From: DASULK01 sp036381835
GTDB taxonomy: Bacteria > Actinomycetota > Actinomycetes > Mycobacteriales > Micromonosporaceae
DNA: 40,000 nucleotides
Direction of reading: 5' to 3'
NCBI GenBank assembly: GCA_036381835.1
Contig: DASVCA010000147.1
Location: forward strand, 1 to 40,000
Position numbers and translations under genes: made by a program. The notes under the pieces are model-generated. The model was not told the DNA's origin. It worked only from the letters and a program-made list of their open reading frames with translations, and ran no database searches. Numbering within the stretch: the first letter of the stretch is position 1; each line of letters opens with the position of its first letter. Positions 15,142-23,951 of this stretch are shown one piece after another.

Positions 15142-16614
15142 TCAGTAGCCGGGGCGTTGCAGCAGGCCGAGGAACTCGACCAGCAGCCGCTCCCGGACGC
15201 GGATCGGGGCCGCGTTGAGCAGCGTGTTCACCGCCGCCATCCGCTCCGGCATGCCCTGCCCGCCGCCGAGGCCCAGCCCGGCGGCGAGCCCGGCGACCAG
15301 CTCCGGGGTGATCATCTCCTCGTTCAGCGCACCCGCCGCGGCCAGCAGCTCGGCGGGCAGCCGCACCGGCCCGGCTGCCCGTGCCGCAGCCGCGGCCGCG
15401 ACGAGATCCGGCCCGAACTCGCCCACCCGGGGTGCCACCGAGGCGGTCACCGTCAGGTGGATGCTGGCCGGCAGCTCGCCGTACGCCAGTTGCGGCTGGG
15501 TGTGCCAGCCGCGGACGGTGAGTTCGTCGGCGAGGACGAACAGGTCCAGGTCGGGGTCCGCGGCGGTGAAGCAGACCACGGTCGACTCCGGCTCCGCCAG
15601 CAGCCGCAGTCCCGGCACGGCGCGGACCGCCGCGGCAAGGCCCCGAACCGCCTCCAGGGTGGTGGCGGTCAGCGCCAGATACCCCGCCTCGCCCAGGTGT
15701 CGCAGCGTGGCGTACGCGGCGGCGATCGGACCGCCGGAGCGGGTCGACAGGATCACCGGGTTGATCATCGTGTATCCGGGCCAGTCGGCGTACGCGAAGT
15801 ACTGCGGCCCCCGCAGCCGTGCGTCCCGGTGCAGCAGCACCGAGACGCCCTTCGGGCAGTAGGCGTACTTGTGCAGGTCGACCGAAAGTGAGGTGACCCC
15901 GGGGACGGAGAAGTCGAAGTGCGGCACCGGCTGCCCCAGCCGCCGCAGGAACGGCAGCGTCCACCCGCCGAAACACGCGTCGACGTGGCAGCGGACCCCC
16001 GCCTCGGCGGCGATCTCGGCGATCTGCGCGACCGGGTCGACGACCCCGTGCGGGTACGCGGGGGCGGAACAGGCGACCAGCACGGTCTCCGGACGGATCG
16101 CCGCGGCCACGTCGGCCGGGTCCGGACGCAGCGTCGCCGCGGAGATCGGCACCAGGTCGAGAGCGACCCGGAGGTAGTGGGCGGCCTTCGCGAACGCCGC
16201 GTGCGCGGTCACCGGGACCACCAGCCGCGGGCGGTCGATCTCGGGGTGGGCGTCCCGCGCCGCCTTGACGGCCAGGATCAGCGACTCGGTGCCGCCGCTG
16301 GTCACGCTGCCCACCGCGTCCGGCGCACCGGTCCCCGGTCCGCCACCGAGCAGCTTCGCCGCGGCACCGACCAGTGCGTTCTCCATCGCCAGCAGGGACG
16401 GGAACGCGGTCGGGTCGAGCCCGTTGACGTGCGCCGAGAGCGCGTAGGCGGACATGGCCAGGTCGTCCAGGCCGGGCACCGCCGGGTCGTACACGTAGGC
16501 GAACAGCCGCCCGCCGTGCGTGGGTCGGTCCGCGGTGCGCAGCGCCCGGATCTCGGCCAGCACCTGCTCGGCGGGCACGCCTTCGGCGGGCAGCGCGGCG
16601 CCCGGCGCGGTCAC
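15142..16614 (-). CDS. PLP-dependent decarboxylase, sphingosine-1-phosphate lyase-like
   Basis: 490 aa from GTG 16614, which overlaps the upstream transporter stop by 4 nt (GTGA). Group II PLP decarboxylase fold. SVTSGGTESLILAVKAARD (about 130-148) is the PLP phosphate-binding region; HVDACFGGW contains the cofactor Asp; SVDLHKYAYCPKG carries the Schiff-base lysine (about K249). The HKYxYxPKG form and NPVILSTRSGGPIAAAY match the sphingosine-1-phosphate lyase/DPL1 subgroup better than glutamate decarboxylases. Predicted reaction: retro-aldol cleavage of a phosphorylated amino alcohol, or an amino acid decarboxylation. Coupling to a MelB-type transporter suggests uptake plus breakdown of one substrate, not identified. 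Another long frame on the same strand is a shadow. Confidence 0.85.
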   Translation of the reverse strand: MTAPGAALPAEGVPAEQVLAEIRALRTADRPTHGGRLFAYVYDPAVPGLDDLAMSAYALSAHVNGLDPTAFPSLLAMENALVGAAAKLLGGGPGTGAPDAVGSVTSGGTESLILAVKAARDAHPEIDRPRLVVPVTAHAAFAKAAHYLRVALDLVPISAATLRPDPADVAAAIRPETVLVACSAPAYPHGVVDPVAQIAEIAAEAGVRCHVDACFGGWTLPFLRRLGQPVPHFDFSVPGVTSLSVDLHKYAYCPKGVSVLLHRDARLRGPQYFAYADWPGYTMINPVILSTRSGGPIAAAYATLRHLGEAGYLALTATTLEAVRGLAAAVRAVPGLRLLAEPESTVVCFTAADPDLDLFVLADELTVRGWHTQPQLAYGELPASIHLTVTASVAPRVGEFGPDLVAAAAAARAAGPVRLPAELLAAAGALNEEMITPELVAGLAAGLGLGGGQGMPERMAAVNTLLNAAPIRVRERLLVEFLGLLQRPGY

Positions 16615-18005
16615 CGGGCACCTGCCGCGGCGAGCCGCTCGGCGGTCAGGTCGTAGCCGCGCAGCAACAGGAGCGCCGGCCCGACCAGCGCGGCGGGCAG
16701 GACGGTGAAGCCGAGCAGCACCCCGAGTCGGGCGAGGTCGTCCTGTGCTGCGGCACTGCCGGTGGAGGATGAGACGTAACCGGACAATTGCAACACCAAT
16801 CCGTAGATGCCGGGGCCGAGAGCGAGCCCGAACGTCTCGCCCGCGGTCCACAAACCGGTGAACACGCCGGCCTGGCGACGCCCGGTGCGGGCCGTGTCGT
16901 ACGCGATGCAGTCCGGAAGCATGGCCAGCGCGAAGACCTGCTGCCCGGCGTACCCGCACCCGATCAACGCGACGACCGCGTAGACGACCACGTTCGGCAG
17001 TGCCGGGGCGGCGACGAGCGCGAGCGCGCCGACGGTGAACAGCAGGGACGCGAAGACGAAGCCGCGCAGCTTTCCGACGCGCGCGCCGATCCGGCTCCAC
17101 AGCGGCACGACCAGCAGCGCGGGGGCGACGAAGCAGGCGAACAGCAGGGTCGGTCCCAGTTCCGGGCTGCGCAGGATGTGGCCGGCGAAGTATTGGACGC
17201 CGGCCAGGATGGTGGCGATGCCGGCGGCCTGGATCACGAAACAGATCAGCAGCAGGCGGAACGGGTGGTTGCCCATGGCGACCGCGAGCTGGGCGCGCAG
17301 ACTCGGCTCGCTCTCGTGCACCTCGCCGCTCGGTGCCGTCCGGGTGCCGAGGAAGGTGCCGACCGCGCCGACGACGATGAGCGCCGCGACGAACAACCCC
17401 ATCCACCGGTAGCCGGTGATCCCACCGCCGGTCGAGTTCACCACCAGCGGCGCGATCGCGCCGGAGACCAGAATGGCGAGGGCCAGCACGGCGACCCGCC
17501 AGGTCATCAGCCGGGTGCGTTCCTGGTAGTCCTGGGTCAGTTCGGCCGGCATCGCCACGTACGGCACCTGGAAGAAGGCGAAGGCGGTGGCCGCGGCCAG
17601 GAACGCCAGCGCCACGTACCCGCCGCCCGCCGCACCGGGGCCGAACGGGGCGGCGAAGATGGCCGCGAAGAGTGCGGCGAGCGCCAGTCCGCCGAACAGC
17701 AGGTACGGCCGGCGGGGTCCCCATCTGGACTCGGTGCGGTCCGAGATCCGCCCGGCGACCGGGTTGACCAGCACATCCCAGGCTTTCGGCAGCAGCACCA
17801 GCAGCGCGGCGATCCCCGCTGCCACCCCGAGGGTGTCGGTCAGGTACGGCAGCAGCAGCAGCCCGGGTACCGTGCCGAACGCCCCGGTGGCCAGTGATCC
17901 GAGGGCGTATCCGACGCGGATTCGCGGGGTCAGCTGCCCGGAGCGGGCGGTGTTCCCCACCGCGGACGGCCCGAAAGCCGCATCGGACGCCGGCGATGTC
18001 TTCAC
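16611..18005 (-). CDS. MelB-type (MFS_2, GPH family) transporter
   Basis: About 464 aa from GTG 18005, 10 nt after the alkyltransferase-like stop; the start is uncertain because the ribosome binding site is weak and the frame remains open upstream. Twelve hydrophobic segments. The cation-site/loop signature WDVLVNPVAGRISDRTESRWGPRRPYLL (quoted in parts: NPVAGRISDRT and WGPRRPYLL) is diagnostic of the glycoside-pentoside-hexuronide:cation symporter family, which also includes eukaryotic lysophospholipid carriers (MFSD2A). FAFFQVPYVAMPAELT is the second family motif. It is translationally coupled to the PLP decarboxylase. Substrate unknown: sugar-like or lipid-like molecules are both known for the family. 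Confidence 0.85.
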   Translation of the reverse strand: MKTSPASDAAFGPSAVGNTARSGQLTPRIRVGYALGSLATGAFGTVPGLLLLPYLTDTLGVAAGIAALLVLLPKAWDVLVNPVAGRISDRTESRWGPRRPYLLFGGLALAALFAAIFAAPFGPGAAGGGYVALAFLAAATAFAFFQVPYVAMPAELTQDYQERTRLMTWRVAVLALAILVSGAIAPLVVNSTGGGITGYRWMGLFVAALIVVGAVGTFLGTRTAPSGEVHESEPSLRAQLAVAMGNHPFRLLLICFVIQAAGIATILAGVQYFAGHILRSPELGPTLLFACFVAPALLVVPLWSRIGARVGKLRGFVFASLLFTVGALALVAAPALPNVVVYAVVALIGCGYAGQQVFALAMLPDCIAYDTARTGRRQAGVFTGLWTAGETFGLALGPGIYGLVLQLSGYVSSSTGSAAAQDDLARLGVLLGFTVLPAALVGPALLLLRGYDLTAERLAAAGAR

Positions 18006-18015
18006 CGGGCGGATG

Positions 18016-18363
18016 CTATCGCGAGGATTGTTCACAAGTAAGGGGGTGATCGGCCGGATCGTCGGGGTGCCAGGCGGCGACGGCCATGTCGACCGCGTCG
18101 CCGCGCATCGCGGTCCCCTCGGCGAGCAGCCGGGCCCGCGCCTCGGCCTCGTGCCCGGGTGGCAGTCGACCGCCGCTGGTGACGACACGGTGCCACGGCA
18201 CCCCGCCACCGTGGCGCGCCATGATCGAGCCCACGCGCCGGGCCGACCGCCGATTCGCACGGTCGGCGAGGTGATCGGCGATCGCGCCGTACGACATGAC
18301 GCGGCCGGGTGGGATGCGCTCGACGAGGGCCAGTACCTCCTCGACGTACTCCTCAGGGGTCAT
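18016..18363 (-). CDS. Alkyltransferase-like protein (ATL), non-catalytic MGMT homologue
   Basis: 115 aa from ATG 18363. It matches the C-terminal domain of O6-alkylguanine-DNA alkyltransferase: VEEVLALVERIPPGRVMSYG, then ANRRSARRVGSIMARHGG (the Arg-finger DNA-binding helix) and VPWHRVV. The active-site PCHRV is PWHRV here, so the alkyl-acceptor Cys is Trp. This is the defining change of ATL proteins, which flip O6-alkylguanine out of the helix and recruit nucleotide-excision repair instead of repairing directly. It lies 10 nt before the transporter gene on the same strand and is divergent from proB. Confidence 0.92.
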   Translation of the reverse strand: MTPEEYVEEVLALVERIPPGRVMSYGAIADHLADRANRRSARRVGSIMARHGGGVPWHRVVTSGGRLPPGHEAEARARLLAEGTAMRGDAVDMAVAAWHPDDPADHPLTCEQSSR

Positions 18364-18424
18364 GGGCTGCCACGATATGGGATCACTTGACGATCTTGGA
18401 GTGGCGAGCGCGCAGAATGGGCAG

Positions 18425-19534
18425 GTGCGCCAAGCAGTCACCGCCGCCCGGCGGATCGTGGTCAAGATCGGGTCGTCTTCGCTGACCACCGTCCATGGTG
18501 GTCTCGACCGTGACCGGGTCGACGCCCTCACCGACGTGCTCGCGGCGAACGCGGCACGCGGCCGCGAGATCGTGCTGGTCTCCTCGGGTGCCATCGCCGC
18601 CGGCCTCGCTCCGCTCGGGCTGCGGCGGCGCCCCCGCGACCTGGCCACGCAGCAGGCCGCGGCGAGCGTGGGGCAGGGGCTGCTCATCGGGCACTACACC
18701 GCCGGCTTCGCCCGCCATGGGCGTACCGTCGGGCAGGTGCTGTTGACCGCCGACGACGTGACCCGACGCGCCCACTACCGCAACGCCTACCGGACGCTGC
18801 GCAAGCTGCTCGACATGGGTGCGGTGCCGATCGTCAACGAGAACGACACCGTCGCCACCGACGAGATCCGGTTCGGCGACAACGACCGACTCGCCGCCCT
18901 GGTCGCCAACCTGGTGCAGGCCGACCTGCTGATCCTGCTGTCGGACGTGGACGCCCTGTACACCGGGGATCCGGCCCGGCCCGACAGCCGCCGGATCGAC
19001 GAGGTGCGCGGCGAAGCGGACCTGGCCGGGGTCTCCATCGGCGGTGCCGGCCGCGCCGGGGTCGGCACCGGCGGCATGGTCACGAAGATCGAGGCGGCGC
19101 GAATCGCCACCTCCTCGGGCATCCCGGTGGTGCTGACCGCCGCGCCCCTCGCGGCCGCGGCGCTGGCCGGTGAACCGGTGGGCACCCTGTTTCACGGCAG
19201 CCCGCAACGGCCGGCGGCCCGCCTGTTCTGGCTGGCGCACGCCACCGCCCCGCGGGGGCGACTGCACCTCGACGCGGGCGCGGTCGACGCGGTCGTCCGT
19301 CGGCGCAAGTCTCTGCTGCCCGCCGGCATCACGGCGGTCGACGGCGCGTTCACCGCCGGAGACCCGGTCGACCTCGTGGACGAAGCCGGCCGCCCCGTCG
19401 CCCGCGGCCTGGTCAACTACGACGCGGTGGAGCTACCCGGCCTGCTCGGCCGCTCCACCGGCGAACTTGCCGCCGCCCTCGGCCCGGCGTACGAGCGGGA
19501 GGTCGTGCACTGCGACGACCTGGTGCTGCTATGA
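18425..19534 (+). CDS. proB: Glutamate 5-kinase
   Basis: Glutamate 5-kinase, first step of proline biosynthesis (glutamate + ATP to glutamyl-5-phosphate). 369 aa from GTG 18425, close to the usual length; other in-frame starts upstream (GTG 18401, ATG 18377) cannot be ruled out because the ribosome binding site is weak. The amino acid kinase domain has RIVVKIGSSSLT at the N-terminus, VSSGAIAAG, IVNENDTVATDEIRFGDNDRLAALVA and GTGGMVTKIEAARIA. A C-terminal PUA domain (about 285-369; SLLPAGITAVDGAF and ARGLVNYDAVEL) is present. It precedes proA by 67 nt, forming a proBA operon. Confidence 0.96.
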   Translation: MRQAVTAARRIVVKIGSSSLTTVHGGLDRDRVDALTDVLAANAARGREIVLVSSGAIAAGLAPLGLRRRPRDLATQQAAASVGQGLLIGHYTAGFARHGRTVGQVLLTADDVTRRAHYRNAYRTLRKLLDMGAVPIVNENDTVATDEIRFGDNDRLAALVANLVQADLLILLSDVDALYTGDPARPDSRRIDEVRGEADLAGVSIGGAGRAGVGTGGMVTKIEAARIATSSGIPVVLTAAPLAAAALAGEPVGTLFHGSPQRPAARLFWLAHATAPRGRLHLDAGAVDAVVRRRKSLLPAGITAVDGAFTAGDPVDLVDEAGRPVARGLVNYDAVELPGLLGRSTGELAAALGPAYEREVVHCDDLVLL

Positions 19535-19601
19535 CCGAGGCGGGACGTCGTCCTGCCGACGACCCCGCCGCACCGCCGGCGAATCGACTAAGGAGATCAG
19601 G

Positions 19602-20846
19602 ATGAGCGTCATCGAGCAGGCGCGGCGGGCGCGGGAGGCCGCGCACGAGCTGGCCACCGCGCCCCGGGCGGTCAAGGACGCGGCGTTGCACGCCATGGCG
19701 GACGCGCTCGTCGCCCACACTTCGCGGATCCTGGACGCGAACCAGGCCGACGTGGCGGCGGGTCGGGACAGCGGGCTGTCCGCGGCCATCCTGGACCGGC
19801 TCTCGTTGACCGAGGCACGGGTGGCGGCGATCGCCGACGCGCTGCGGCAGATCGCGGCGCTGCCCGACCCGGTGGGTGAGGTGGTCCGCGGCACGACCCT
19901 GCCGAACGGGCTCGAGCTGCGGCAGATCCGGGTGCCCTTCGGCGTGGTCGGAATCATCTACGAGGCCCGACCGAACGTGACCGTCGACGCCGCCGGCATC
20001 TGCCTCAAGTCGGGCAACGCGGTGCTGCTGCGCGGCTCCTCGTCCGCGGCCCGGTCCAACGCGGCGCTGGTCGACGTGCTGCGGGACGCGGTAGCCGCGA
20101 GCGGCCTGCCGGCCGACGCCGTGCAACTGCTGGACGCCGCGTCCCGCGACTCGGCGAAGGACCTGATGCGCGCCCGAGGGCTGGTCGACGTGCTGATCCC
20201 GCGCGGCGGGGCGTCGCTCATCCGTACCGTGATCGAGGAGTCCACGGTGCCGGTGATCGAGACCGGGGTGGGCAACTGCCACGTCTATGTGGATGCGGCC
20301 GCCGACCTGGATAAGGCGCTCGCCATCGTGTTGAACTCGAAGACCCAGCGGCTGTCGGTGTGCAACACCGCCGAGTCGCTGCTCGTGCACGCCGACGTCG
20401 CCGACGCGTTCCTGCCCCGGATGCTGGCGGCGTTCGCCGAGGCAGGCGTCACCGTGCACGGCGACCCCCGGGTGGCGGCCTACTCCGCCGCGGTGGTGCC
20501 GGCGACCGAGGAGGACTTCGCCACCGAGTACCTGTCCGCCGATATCTCCGCCGCCGTCGTCGACTCCCTCACCGATGCGGTCACCCACATCCGCCGCTAC
20601 GGCACCGGGCACACCGAGGCGATCGTCACCGAATCGCTCGCCGCGGCCCGGGAGTTCGTCGCTCGGGTCGACTCCGCGGCGGTGATCGTCAACGCGTCCA
20701 CCCGGTTCACCGACGGCGGTGAATTCGGCTTCGGGGCCGAGATCGGCATCTCCACCCAGAAACTGCACGCCCGTGGCCCGATGGGGCTGCCCGAACTCAC
20801 CTCGACGAAGTACGTGGTGACCGGCGACGGGCAGCTGCGCGGCTGA
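19602..20846 (+). CDS. proA: Gamma-glutamyl phosphate reductase
   Basis: Glutamate-5-semialdehyde dehydrogenase, second step of proline biosynthesis (NADPH reduction of glutamyl phosphate to the semialdehyde). 414 aa from ATG 19602 with AAGGAG 6 nt upstream. It has PFGVVGIIYEARPNVTVDAA and IETGVGNCHVYVDAAADLDKA (quoted as IETGVGNCHVYVD), then NSKTQRLSVCNTAE with the catalytic Cys, and RFTDGGEFGFGAEIGIST near the end, all typical. It follows proB in the same direction and ends 5 nt from the stop of a convergent gene. Confidence 0.97.
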   Translation: MSVIEQARRAREAAHELATAPRAVKDAALHAMADALVAHTSRILDANQADVAAGRDSGLSAAILDRLSLTEARVAAIADALRQIAALPDPVGEVVRGTTLPNGLELRQIRVPFGVVGIIYEARPNVTVDAAGICLKSGNAVLLRGSSSAARSNAALVDVLRDAVAASGLPADAVQLLDAASRDSAKDLMRARGLVDVLIPRGGASLIRTVIEESTVPVIETGVGNCHVYVDAAADLDKALAIVLNSKTQRLSVCNTAESLLVHADVADAFLPRMLAAFAEAGVTVHGDPRVAAYSAAVVPATEEDFATEYLSADISAAVVDSLTDAVTHIRRYGTGHTEAIVTESLAAAREFVARVDSAAVIVNASTRFTDGGEFGFGAEIGISTQKLHARGPMGLPELTSTKYVVTGDGQLRG

Positions 20847-20851
20847 ACGGC

Positions 20852-21640
20852 CTAGCGGCAGGCGCGGATGGCGGCGAGGGTGGTGTGCACGTCGAACGCC
20901 GCGCCGTCGTCGCTGGCCCAGCCGCCGTCGCTGCGCTGCGTCTCGGCGAGCCGACGACGGGCCGCGGCCAGCAGCGGGGTCTCCTCGCCCACACCGGCCC
21001 GACGCAGCGCGGCCGCCATCGACGCCACATCGGCGGGCGACATCCCGGGCAGCCGGTCGGCCAGGACCAGCTGGATCCGGACCGATTCGTAGAACATGCC
21101 CTGGCGGTGCAGCAGCGCGGCGGCCAGCCACCCGGCGGCGAGGAAGGACGGCCAGGTGCCGTCCGGGCGCAACTGCCCGGCGAAGGCTTGCGCCGCGGCG
21201 CGCACCGTGCCGACGTCGACCGGAGAGTCCGGTCCGGCCAGCGCCAGCCAGTAGCCGGCGCCGGCGGTCAGGTAGAGCCGTGCCTCCGGGTCGCCGGGTT
21301 GTGCCCACGGAGGTGCCTCACGGAGCAGCGATTCGTCCTCTTCCCAGGTGCCGTCCGGCTGCTGGCGGCCCGCCAGCCAGACCAGGGCGCGCTGAGCCGC
21401 CGGTCGGCCCAGCCCACCGAGATCGTCGAGCTCGGACAGCCGGAAGCAGGTCGCGTCGACCGAGGCGACCGCACCCGCCCAGGTCGCGGGCCAACCGCCC
21501 TCGGGACTCTGACCGATCTCGGCGTCGGCCAGGATCTCCGGTGCCGGGCTCACCCCGGTACGCAGATAGCGCAGCCGGGCACGGTCCACGCGGTCGCCGT
21601 GGGCGACGACGAAACCGATCGCGGCGTCCATGTCGATCAC
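20852..21640 (-). CDS. Prenyltransferase/squalene-cyclase-like (alpha/alpha toroid) protein
   Basis: 262 aa from GTG 21640 (TTG 21649 and ATG 21631 are alternatives; GGTAGG lies upstream). It carries at least three QW-like repeats, QQPDGTWEEDE, LRPDGTWPS and QRSDGGWASDD, spaced along alternating helices, and QSPEGGWPAT near the N-terminus. This is the alpha/alpha barrel of terpene cyclases and prenyltransferase beta subunits. The DxDD and other cyclase catalytic motifs are not seen and the protein is shorter than a full cyclase, so it is probably a stand-alone toroid domain of unknown role. It lies downstream of moeZ on the same strand. Confidence 0.8.
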   Translation of the reverse strand: MIDMDAAIGFVVAHGDRVDRARLRYLRTGVSPAPEILADAEIGQSPEGGWPATWAGAVASVDATCFRLSELDDLGGLGRPAAQRALVWLAGRQQPDGTWEEDESLLREAPPWAQPGDPEARLYLTAGAGYWLALAGPDSPVDVGTVRAAAQAFAGQLRPDGTWPSFLAAGWLAAALLHRQGMFYESVRIQLVLADRLPGMSPADVASMAAALRRAGVGEETPLLAAARRRLAETQRSDGGWASDDGAAFDVHTTLAAIRACR

Positions 21641-21742
21641 GGTCGGCAACCTACCGCCCCGCCCCGGCCGGTCGCATCGGCAGGGGGGCCGGGGTAACCC
21701 GACCGAACGGCACCGGAACCGACCGGGGCGGACAGCGGAACG

Positions 21743-22924
21743 TCAGTAGCTGGGCAGCGACGGATCGATCTGTTTGATCCAGGCGAGCACACCGCCCTGC
21801 AGGTGCACGGCGTTGGCGAACCCGGCCGCCTTGAGCGCGGCCAACGCCTCGGCCGAACGGACCCCGGACTTGCAGTGCAGCACGATCTGCCGATCCTGCG
21901 GGAACTCGGACAACGCCGCGCCGGACAGGATCTCCCCCTTCGGGATCAGCGTTGCCCCGGGGATCCGCACGATCTCGTACTCGGCCGGCTCCCGCACGTC
22001 TACCAGGAAGATGTCCTTGCCGGCGTCCTGCCACTCCTTGAGCTCCCGGGGGGTGATGGTGGCGTCGACGGTCGCCGCCTCGGCTTCCGGCGAGACCGTC
22101 CCGCAGAAGTCCTCGTAGTCCTCCAGCAGGTCGGTCATGGTCGGGTTCTCACCGCACAGCACGCAGGCCGGATCCTTACGGACCTTGATCTTGCGATAGG
22201 TCATCTCCAACGCGTCATAGACCATCAGCTGGCCGACCAGCGGCTCGCCGGTCCCGGTCAGCAGCTTGATGGCCTCGGTCACCTGGATCGAGCCGATCGA
22301 CGCGCACAACACGCCGAGCACCCCGCCCTCCGCGCAGGATGGCACCATGCCCGGCGGCGGCGGCTCGGGGTAGAGGCAGCGGTAGCACGGGCCGTGCTCG
22401 GCCCAGAACACCGAGGCCTGGCCGTCGAACCGGTAGATCGATCCCCAGACGTACGGCTTACCGGCCAGCACCGCCGCGTCGTTGACCAGGTAGCGGGTGG
22501 CGAAGTTATCGGTGCCGTCGACGATCAGGTCGTACCGGGAGAAGATCTCCATGATGTTGTCCCGGTCGAGCATCGTGTTGTGGATCACCACGTTGACCAG
22601 GGGGTTGATCTCCCGTACGCGTTCCGCGGCCGACTCGGCCTTGGGCCGCCCGATGTCGGACTGGCCGTGGATGATCTGACGCTGCAGGTTGGACTCGTCG
22701 ACGGTGTCGAAGTCGATGATGCCGAGCGTCCCGACACCGGCGGCGGCCAGATAGAGCAGGGCCGGCGACCCCAGTCCGCCCGCCCCCACGCACAGCACCC
22801 GCGCGTTCTTCAACCGCTTCTGGCCCTCGACGCCGACGTCGGGAATGATCAGGTGGCGCGAGTAACGGCGGACCTCGTCGACGGTGAGCTCGGCGGCGGG
22901 TTCCACGAGTGGCGGCAACGACAC
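21743..22924 (-). CDS. moeZ: Adenylyltransferase/sulfurtransferase MoeZ
   Basis: 393 aa from GTG 22924 with GGGAG 7 nt upstream. N-terminal MoeB/ThiF/E1-like domain with the ATP-binding GAGGLGSPALLYLAAAG (about 48-64), FDTVDESNLQRQ, two CxxC zinc pairs (CYRCLYP and CVLCGE) and a C-terminal rhodanese domain with active-site loop CKSGVRSAE (C351). MoeZ adenylates and then thiolates the C-termini of small ubiquitin-like sulfur carriers (MoaD, ThiS, CysO), serving molybdopterin, thiamin and cysteine synthesis in actinobacteria and in several antibiotic pathways. No carrier protein gene lies beside it, fitting its role as a shared enzyme. Confidence 0.95.
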   Translation of the reverse strand: MSLPPLVEPAAELTVDEVRRYSRHLIIPDVGVEGQKRLKNARVLCVGAGGLGSPALLYLAAAGVGTLGIIDFDTVDESNLQRQIIHGQSDIGRPKAESAAERVREINPLVNVVIHNTMLDRDNIMEIFSRYDLIVDGTDNFATRYLVNDAAVLAGKPYVWGSIYRFDGQASVFWAEHGPCYRCLYPEPPPPGMVPSCAEGGVLGVLCASIGSIQVTEAIKLLTGTGEPLVGQLMVYDALEMTYRKIKVRKDPACVLCGENPTMTDLLEDYEDFCGTVSPEAEAATVDATITPRELKEWQDAGKDIFLVDVREPAEYEIVRIPGATLIPKGEILSGAALSEFPQDRQIVLHCKSGVRSAEALAALKAAGFANAVHLQGGVLAWIKQIDPSLPSY

Positions 22925-23039
22925 GATGAACTCCCGGGATCGATGATGATGTCACCGCCAATTGTTACGCGTGGCGTCCCATCGCAGCCATGACGAGGAA
23001 CACCGTCCGGGCAGGGAAGGGCGGCGACCGCCGGAGCCG

Positions 23040-23945
23040 TCAACGCGGCGGCCCGGCGTAGCGGCGACCGTCCAGGTACGGCCAGGGATTGGCGACGCAA
23101 CCGTCGAGGTAGAGGGTCTGCTGCATCATCGTCGGTGCCGGGCGGCCCTGACCGGGGCAGTTCTCGTGCCCGTGACCGAGTTCGTGCCCGACCTCATGGT
23201 TGATCACGTAATCACGGTAGGTGTCCAACGGCACACCGGCCTGCACGAGGTGGTCCACGGACAGTTGCCAGCGGTCAAGGTTGATGATCACCTTGCCGCC
23301 GAGCCGGCACGAGGTGTACGGCTTGCCCCCGACCCGGATGTTGATCCCGCCGGCACCGCACATCCGTCCCGCGGTCTGGGCGGTGGCCAGGTAGATGGTG
23401 AAGTTGTGGCTGCCGTCGTTCGGCACCCGTTGCAGGCGCAGGCGACCGCTGGCGATCCAACTACGTGGATCGCCCAGGGCCCGGTCCACCGCTGCGGCGA
23501 ACTCGGCGACGTCCACCTCGGCGCCCTGCTCCACCGCCACGCGGAACCGGCGCAGCGTGCCGGCGGTGCCGAACACCTCGCCGGGCTCGTCCGCGTAGGC
23601 GAAAGCGCCGCTCCCGGCAGACCGCACCGGCCCCGGCAGCCGGAGCACCGGCTCGGGCGGCGACGGCGACGCGGTCTCGGACGGGGCGGCCGACGGCGAC
23701 GGATCGATGGTCGGCGGCGGTGCCGGGGACGGTCGATCGCCGGACTGCGCCGACGTGCTGCCGGCCAGGCCGAGGAGCTCCAGCGGGGCTGCGCTGACGA
23801 CCACGGTGAGCGCACCGACCACGACGATCAGCGACGCCGCCCAGATCGGCCAGACCGGATTGCGCGCGCGCCGACGACGGTGACCGCCCCCGCGTCGACG
23901 CGCGCGTTCCGATGCGGCTCGCAGCTGCTGTCGTGTTGTGGTCAT
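23040..23945 (-). CDS. Secreted/membrane-anchored DUF3152 protein, metzincin-like
   Basis: 301 aa. A basic N-terminus (residues 1-30) precedes one hydrophobic helix (about 34-52), then a Pro/Ser-rich linker (about 65-100) and the DUF3152 domain. The domain has NHEVGHELGHGHE (about 245-257), fitting the metzincin zinc motif HExxHxxGxxH, and a nearby TMMQQTLYL where a Met-turn could fall. Cys residues could form disulfides outside the cell. It is probably an extracellular zinc protease or a relative; activity has not been shown for the family as far as I know. ATG 23945 is preceded by GAGGAG overlapping the upstream gene's stop codon (gap 6 nt), so the two genes are coupled. Confidence 0.88.
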   Translation of the reverse strand: MTTTRQQLRAASERARRRGGGHRRRRARNPVWPIWAASLIVVVGALTVVVSAAPLELLGLAGSTSAQSGDRPSPAPPPTIDPSPSAAPSETASPSPPEPVLRLPGPVRSAGSGAFAYADEPGEVFGTAGTLRRFRVAVEQGAEVDVAEFAAAVDRALGDPRSWIASGRLRLQRVPNDGSHNFTIYLATAQTAGRMCGAGGINIRVGGKPYTSCRLGGKVIINLDRWQLSVDHLVQAGVPLDTYRDYVINHEVGHELGHGHENCPGQGRPAPTMMQQTLYLDGCVANPWPYLDGRRYAGPPR

Positions 23946-23951
23946 GACTCC

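Noticed and set aside
15116..16621. 501-codon minus-strand frame
   Set aside because: Same-strand shadow of the PLP decarboxylase gene in another phase; Arg/Gly-rich with no family features.
16615..17724. Upstream half of an 860-codon frame running into the decarboxylase
   Set aside because: This part is an out-of-phase reading of the MFS transporter; the real start is GTG 16614, so there is no fusion protein.
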